NCBI GenBank assembly: GCA_002296525.1 | Contig: DBIA01000008.1 | Coordinates: 7,190-18,860 of the forward strand | DNA: 11,671 nt | Source: Candidatus Neomicrothrix sp. UBA814 | GTDB taxonomy: Bacteria; Actinomycetota; Acidimicrobiia; Acidimicrobiales; Poriferisodalaceae | Direction: 5' to 3' | Part shown: positions 8,110 to 11,671 of the stretch, in pieces | Position numbering within the stretch: position 1 is the stretch's first letter | Layout of the letters: each line of letters opens with the position of its first letter | Notes under the pieces: generated by a model | Seen by the model: only the letters and a program-made list of their open reading frames with translations | The model's database searches: none | Told to the model about the DNA's origin: nothing | Translations under genes and position numbers: made by a program

Positions 8110-9201
8110 TTAGATCATGACTACCGAGCGTAGAACTTCTCCCTGCTCCATCTTATGGAACGCCGCTTCAACATCTTCAATGCCGATTTTCTCGGATACG
8201 AACTGATCCAGCTTCAAACGTCCTTGAAGGTGAAGATCGATGAGCATTGGAAAGTCACGGGTCGGCAAGCAGTCGCCATACCATGAGCTTTTGAGGGAAC
8301 CACCTCGCCCAAAGACTTCAATCATGGGTAGGTCAATGCGCATATCTGGGTTGGGAACGCCAACAAGGACTACGGTGCCCGCTAGGTCTCTCGCGTAAAA
8401 TGCTTGTTCATAGGCAGCAGGTGAGCCTACTGCTTCGATTGCTATGTCTACGCCGTTACCGCCCGTCAGCGCCTGAACTGCCTCGACGACTTGGTCAGTA
8501 CTCATATCAGCGGAGTTGATTACGTGTGTGGCGCCAAAATCCTTAGCCCACTTAAGTTTTCGGTCATCTAGATCTATCGCGATGATCGTGTGTGCTCCAG
8601 CTATGCGAGAACCTTCGATTGCGGCATCCCCGACTCCCCCGCAACCCCAAACAGCAACGCTGTCTCCACGTGTAACCCCTCCGGTGTTCATCGCCGCACC
8701 TAAGCCTGCCATCACCCCACAACCAATAAGTCCAGCTATTTCCGGTTCGGCCGAATCATCCACTTTCGTTGCTTGTCCTGCCGCCACTAACGTTTTTTCG
8801 GCGAATGCGCCGATACCGAGGGCGGCTGTCAACTCGACTCCATCCAGCGTCATTTTTTGGTGCGCGTTGTGGGTCTCAAAGCAGTATTGAGGCCTGCCTC
8901 GTAGGCAGCTTCGGCATTGTCCGCAAACAGCGCGCCAATTCAGTATGACGAAATCACCTTCATTCACGTTGGAGACACCTGCCCCAACTTGACTTACAGT
9001 CCCTGCGGCCTCATGACCGAGAAGAAACGGAAATTCGTCGTTAATTGCGCCTTCGCGATAGTGAAGGTCTGTGTGACATACGCCGCATGCCTGAACATCG
9101 ACTACCACTTCTCCGGGCCCAGGGTCTGGCACCTGAATAGTTTCGACGGCCACCGGAGCGCCTTTCGATCGAGCTACGACGCCGCGAACTTCATGTGGCA
9201 T
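8110..9201 (-). CDS. mscR: S-(hydroxymethyl)mycothiol dehydrogenase / S-nitrosomycothiol reductase
   Basis: A zinc-dependent medium-chain dehydrogenase of the mycothiol-dependent formaldehyde dehydrogenase family. It oxidises the adduct of formaldehyde and mycothiol with NAD+. Characterised homologues also reduce S-nitrosomycothiol and so protect against nitric oxide. It has 363 residues, the family length. Likely catalytic zinc ligands are C42 (CGVCHTD), H63 (LLGHEAAG) and C161 (GCGVMAGLGAA). The structural zinc ligands are C93, C96, C99 and C107. The NAD site is GCGGVG (186-191) with D210 ending the following strand. Family-typical stretches include VILNWRAVCGQC, ELTAALGIGAFA, AFYARDLAGTVVLVGVP and SSWYGDCLP, closely matching my recollection of mycobacterial MscR. 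The ATG at 9201 has a good Shine-Dalgarno. It sits between uvrB and uvrA, which is not the usual place for this gene. The metallo-beta-lactamase-fold hydrolase often paired with it is absent from this window. Confidence 0.93.
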   Translation of the reverse strand: MPHEVRGVVARSKGAPVAVETIQVPDPGPGEVVVDVQACGVCHTDLHYREGAINDEFPFLLGHEAAGTVSQVGAGVSNVNEGDFVILNWRAVCGQCRSCLRGRPQYCFETHNAHQKMTLDGVELTAALGIGAFAEKTLVAAGQATKVDDSAEPEIAGLIGCGVMAGLGAAMNTGGVTRGDSVAVWGCGGVGDAAIEGSRIAGAHTIIAIDLDDRKLKWAKDFGATHVINSADMSTDQVVEAVQALTGGNGVDIAIEAVGSPAAYEQAFYARDLAGTVVLVGVPNPDMRIDLPMIEVFGRGGSLKSSWYGDCLPTRDFPMLIDLHLQGRLKLDQFVSEKIGIEDVEAAFHKMEQGEVLRSVVMI

Positions 9202-9208
9202 CTAAATA

Positions 9209-9214
9209 CCCCCT
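9209..9214 (-). promoter_or_regulatory. Ribosome binding site of mscR
   Basis: On the minus strand AGGGGG lies 7 nt before the ATG at 9201, one mismatch from the ideal AGGAGG at ideal spacing. It is the clearest Shine-Dalgarno in the window and supports the chosen mscR start. Confidence 0.7.
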
Positions 9215-9248
9215 AGTAAAGAATTCGCGGCTGGCTACCGCCGCTACC

Positions 9249-9280
9249 CCTAGTGGAAAACTAGTTGCTAATGCACTAGG
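9249..9280. repeat. Inverted repeat CCTAGTG-N18-CACTAGG upstream of mscR
   Basis: Two perfect 7-bp arms (9249-9255 and 9274-9280) flank an 18-nt centre that itself contains the palindrome ACTAGT (9260-9265). A further CTAGT lies at 9213-9217. CTAGT at 9250 and at 9261 are 11 bp apart, about one helical turn. No T-run follows the repeat on either strand, so it does not look like an intrinsic terminator. It may be an operator for mscR or a short mRNA hairpin after the uvrB stop. The arms are seen directly; the function is inferred. Confidence 0.4.
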
Positions 9281-9304
9281 TGATCCATAGTTCCTGGTTT
9301 ACCT

Positions 9305-11365
9305 TCAGTTCATCGCATCACGAAGGTCGCGACGCAGTTCCCGGATCTCGTCGCGTAAGCGTGCCGCGTATTCAAATCGTAAGTCTTCAGCGGCTTCTTC
9401 CATTTCAAGTTCCAGAGAGTGAATCAATCGATGCAGGTCATCCTCTGGAAGCTCAGCCAAATCCCGACGCGCCTGCTCATCAATTCGAACTCTTTTTGAC
9501 GACAACTTCTCTGGAACTGGGGCACCCTCTTCTTGCCCTCGCAACACAAGCAAGATATCAGTAACGGCCTTACGGATAGTTTGGGGGTCAATGCCATGTT
9601 CATCGTTGTAGGCCTGTTGGAGACCCCGGCGGCGGTTAGTTTCATTGAGTGCCGCTCGCATTGAATCGGTGATGTTGTCGGCATACATGATCACCTGGCC
9701 ATCTACGTTTCTGGCTGCGCGACCAATGGTTTGGATAAGCGAGGTTTGACTTCGCAAGAAGCCTTCTTTGTCTGCATCCAAGATGGCCACAAGAGAAACC
9801 TCAGGCAGATCCAAGCCCTCGCGCAACAAATTTATTCCAACCAGTACGTCAAATTCGCCAAGGCGCAGATCTCTTAAAATTTCGATTCTTTCAATTGTGT
9901 CAATTTCACTATGGAGATAGCGAACCCTGACTCCCAGCTCCAGCAAATAATCGGTGAGGTCCTCCGACATCTTCTTCGTAAGGGTTGTCACAAGTACGCG
10001 ATCCCCTCGACCAACAGTGTGGTCAATTTGCTCGATTAAGTCGTCGATCTGCCCGCGCGTAGGCTTCACAATCACCTCGGGGTCAATCAACCCTGTTGGT
10101 CTAATTATTTGCTCAACAACTTGGTCGCTGACTTCAATTTCGTACTCGCCCGGCGTGGCAGATAAAAAAATCACTTGGTTGAGACGTTCCATTACTTCTT
10201 CAAATCGGAGCGGCCGGTTGTCGCGCGCCGATGGCAGGCGGAAGCCATGTTCAACCAACGTGTCCTTTCGAGATCGATCTCCCGCAAATTGCCCGTGAAG
10301 TTGAGGTACTGCGACATGGCTTTCGTCAACCACCAGCAGATAATCGTCGGGGAAAAAGTCCAGAAGGCTATACGGCGGTTCGTCGAAAGTTCGGCCATCG
10401 AGATGCATCGAATAATTTTCGATTCCTGTGCAATATCCGACTTCTTGCAGCATCTCAAGGTCATATTCAGTTCTCATGCGCAGTCTCTGCGCCTCAAGAA
10501 GTTTTTGTTCGGATTCAAAAAATGCGAGCCGTTGCTGCAGTTCAGCCTCGATATCAGTGATCGCTCTGTGGATCGTCGCACCATCGGTGACATAGTGGCT
10601 CGCTGGAAAGACAGTTACTTCTTCCAGTTCGGCCAGTCGTTCTCCAGTGACTGGATCAATCTTTGTAATTCGTTCGACGTCATCGCCAAAAAGTTCGATT
10701 CTGACAACGAACTCTTCATAGGCGGGATGAATTTCAAGGGTGTCTCCTTTTACCCGGAACTTTCCTCGGACAAGGTTCATATCGTTTCGCTCATACTGCA
10801 TGTCAATGAGGCGGCCGAGGACCTCTCGTTGATTATGTGTCTCCCCCAACCTGAGATAAAGCATGTGCTGTAAATAGGCATCAGGAGGGCCAAGGCCATA
10901 GATAGCCGAAACTGACGCAACGACTATTACGTCTCGCCGCGTCAGCAATGCCGCAGTTGCGGAATGGCGAAGCCGATCAATTTCGTCATTGATTGAAGAA
11001 TCTTTCTCGATATAGGTGTCCGAGGCTGGCATGTAGGCCTCTGGTTGGTAATAGTCGTAGTAGGAGACGAAATATTCAACGCGATTGTTCGGAAAAAATT
11101 CCCTGAACTCGTTAGCTAACTGGGCTGCGAGAGATTTATTAGGTGCCAACACCAGAGTTGGGCGTTGAACTTTCTCGATAGCCCACGCAATTGTTGCGCT
11201 TTTGCCTGATCCTGTGATGCCAAGCAGCGTCTGAAAACGGTGACCAGCTTCGACCCCATCAGCGAGGCGCTGGACGGCATTGGGTTGGTCTCCGGCTGGA
11301 GCAAAGTCTGATACGACCCGAAAAGGGTGTGCTGCAGTTGGCGTCGGTCGAGCCTCAGAACTCAC
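9305..11365 (-). CDS. uvrB: UvrABC system protein B (damage-verifying helicase-like subunit)
   Basis: UvrB receives DNA from UvrA, verifies the lesion by threading a strand behind its beta-hairpin, and recruits UvrC. It has 686 residues, normal length. Walker A is GITGSGKSA (49-57), and the aromatic-rich beta-hairpin region runs from Y98 (YFVSYYDYYQPEAY) to about residue 136. Walker B is VVDESH (345-350), helicase motif III includes LSATPG (401-406), and motif VI is QTIGRAARN (545-553). The C-terminal UVR motif (about 644-680) binds the matching motif of UvrC. The start is GTG at 11365-11363; there is no in-frame ATG before the conserved core. No Shine-Dalgarno lies at normal distance, but a TAAGCT hexamer ends 7 nt before the GTG, so the message may be leaderless. 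It is the first gene of the minus-strand block, 103 nt before mscR. Confidence 0.98.
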   Translation of the reverse strand: MSSEARPTPTAAHPFRVVSDFAPAGDQPNAVQRLADGVEAGHRFQTLLGITGSGKSATIAWAIEKVQRPTLVLAPNKSLAAQLANEFREFFPNNRVEYFVSYYDYYQPEAYMPASDTYIEKDSSINDEIDRLRHSATAALLTRRDVIVVASVSAIYGLGPPDAYLQHMLYLRLGETHNQREVLGRLIDMQYERNDMNLVRGKFRVKGDTLEIHPAYEEFVVRIELFGDDVERITKIDPVTGERLAELEEVTVFPASHYVTDGATIHRAITDIEAELQQRLAFFESEQKLLEAQRLRMRTEYDLEMLQEVGYCTGIENYSMHLDGRTFDEPPYSLLDFFPDDYLLVVDESHVAVPQLHGQFAGDRSRKDTLVEHGFRLPSARDNRPLRFEEVMERLNQVIFLSATPGEYEIEVSDQVVEQIIRPTGLIDPEVIVKPTRGQIDDLIEQIDHTVGRGDRVLVTTLTKKMSEDLTDYLLELGVRVRYLHSEIDTIERIEILRDLRLGEFDVLVGINLLREGLDLPEVSLVAILDADKEGFLRSQTSLIQTIGRAARNVDGQVIMYADNITDSMRAALNETNRRRGLQQAYNDEHGIDPQTIRKAVTDILLVLRGQEEGAPVPEKLSSKRVRIDEQARRDLAELPEDDLHRLIHSLELEMEEAAEDLRFEYAARLRDEIRELRRDLRDAMN

Positions 11366-11399
11366 AGAAAACAGCTTAGGAACTGGAACTTCCTAGCAA
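11366..11399 (-). promoter_or_regulatory. Candidate uvrB promoter giving a near-leaderless mRNA
   Basis: On the minus strand TTGCTA (11399-11394) resembles a -35 and TAAGCT (11378-11373) fits the actinobacterial TANNNT -10, with a 15-nt spacer. Transcription would begin at about 11366-11365, essentially at the GTG start codon. The lack of a Shine-Dalgarno agrees with this. The spacer is shorter than the usual 16-18 nt, so the -35 assignment is weak. Confidence 0.4.
11377..11395. promoter_or_regulatory. Palindromic candidate operator TAGGAA-N7-TTCCTA in the uvrB promoter
   Basis: Perfect 6-bp inverted arms (11377-11382 and 11390-11395) surround a 7-nt centre, CTGGAAC. The 19-bp element fills the spacer between the candidate -35 and -10 of uvrB and overlaps one or two bases of each, so a bound protein would block RNA polymerase. 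It does not match the usual actinobacterial LexA site GAAC-N4-GTTC. The symmetry is seen; an operator role is inferred. Confidence 0.35.
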
Positions 11400-11482
11400 G
11401 GTCCTCTTGTATCGGTTTCGAAAAAAAATCAAGATCTTTAGGGATTTCTTATTTCATTCACACCGAACGGCCGATCTATGGG

Positions 11483-11488
11483 TATCCT
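11483..11488 (+). promoter_or_regulatory. Possible -10 element for the divergent acidic gene
   Basis: TATCCT fits the TANNNT pattern of actinobacterial -10 elements and would place a transcription start about 45 nt before the ATG at 11541. No convincing -35 sits 16-18 nt upstream. This is weak evidence based on position and hexamer only. Confidence 0.22.
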
Positions 11489-11531
11489 CCGCGCTGAGCA
11501 GCATGTGTGACTAATTGAGTTAGCAGCTCCC

Positions 11532-11535
11532 GAGG
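11532..11535 (+). promoter_or_regulatory. Likely ribosome binding site of the acidic gene
   Basis: GAGG lies 5 nt before the ATG at 11541. It is short but well spaced, and supports this ATG as a real start. The nearest upstream in-frame stop is at 11508-11510, with no other ATG, GTG or TTG codon between. Confidence 0.45.
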
Positions 11536-11540
11536 CCAAA

Positions 11541-11671
11541 ATGAGTGATGAACCTGTAGAAGAAGAAATTGAAGAAATCGACGCTGACCCTGATCTGCTC
11601 GATGAAGAGATGGGCGAGGAAATCGAGATCGATCTTGAGGGTGATGACCTTACAGACGATGACGATGACGA
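11541..11671 (+). CDS. Hyperacidic protein of unknown function, N-terminal part (cut by the window edge)
   Basis: An open frame starts at ATG 11541 and runs off the right edge after 43 codons and two bases. Of the 43 residues, 25 are Asp or Glu (13 D, 12 E). There is no Lys, Arg, His, Cys or aromatic residue, and the visible part ends in a run of five Asp. There is no signal peptide or membrane segment. Such a segment is probably disordered. It could be the acidic N-terminus of a small actinobacterial protein (the DUF4193 family also begins acidic), of a sigma factor, or of another nucleic-acid-linked protein; I cannot choose among these. It is divergent from uvrB with 175 nt between, so the two may share a control region. 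Support for a real gene is the GAGG 5 nt before the ATG and the coherent composition; the length is unknown. Confidence 0.6.
   Translation, partial: MSDEPVEEEIEEIDADPDLLDEEMGEEIEIDLEGDDLTDDDDD

Noticed and set aside
10175..10873. A 232-codon open frame on the plus strand, opposite uvrB
   Set aside because: It is antisense to a fully conserved part of uvrB, has no recognisable domain and no ribosome site, and is explained by codon bias of the real gene.
11381..11394. The GAAC in the uvrB promoter palindrome as a LexA box
   Set aside because: Reading GAAC-N4 there gives ACTT instead of GTTC, and the symmetric element has a 7-nt centre, so it does not fit the known consensus.
11421..11428. A run of eight A bases between uvrB and the divergent gene, considered as a terminator tract
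   Set aside because: No GC-rich stem precedes it on either strand, and both neighbouring genes diverge from this region, so no terminator is expected there.

Overview
The window is a stretch of bacterial core genome, most likely from an actinobacterium. The best evidence is a gene for S-(hydroxymethyl)mycothiol dehydrogenase: mycothiol is essentially an actinobacterial thiol, and this protein closely resembles the mycobacterial MscR family. The gene string uvrC-rapZ-gap-pgk and the sequence style of RapZ and UvrB (for example a GLSGAGRST P-loop in RapZ) fit the same phylum. Base composition looks close to half G+C by eye, low for a soil actinomycete. That would suit an uncultivated, possibly aquatic lineage such as Acidimicrobiia, but the lineage is inference.

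Layout. Eight genes lie on the minus strand, read from right to left: uvrB (11365-9305), mscR (9201-8110), uvrA (8052-5203), uvrC (5174-3315), a class I SAM methyltransferase (3318-2596), rapZ (2564-1692), gap (1604-603) and the first 198 codons of pgk (595 to the left edge). Gaps run from a 4-nt overlap to 103 nt, and I see no convincing intrinsic terminator between any two genes, so much of the block may be co-transcribed. To the right of uvrB is a 175-nt divergent intergenic region. Beyond it a plus-strand gene starts at 11541 and leaves the window; its first 43 residues are extremely acidic.

How the genes work together. UvrA, UvrB and UvrC are the complete damage-recognition and dual-incision machinery of nucleotide excision repair. 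MscR, inserted between uvrB and uvrA, removes formaldehyde and reduces S-nitrosomycothiol, so it would remove reactive molecules whose DNA damage UvrABC repairs. GAPDH and PGK are consecutive glycolytic enzymes. RapZ is a nucleotide-binding regulator commonly found beside uvrC. The methyltransferase is translationally coupled to uvrC and has no assigned substrate.

I found no mobile element, CRISPR array, tRNA or rRNA, and no clear sign of a new defence or biosynthetic system. The points worth a second look are the placement of mscR, the absence of yvcK and whiA between rapZ and gap, the coupled methyltransferase, a palindrome inside the likely uvrB promoter with a possibly leaderless GTG start, a CTAGT repeat cluster upstream of mscR, and the acidic divergent protein.
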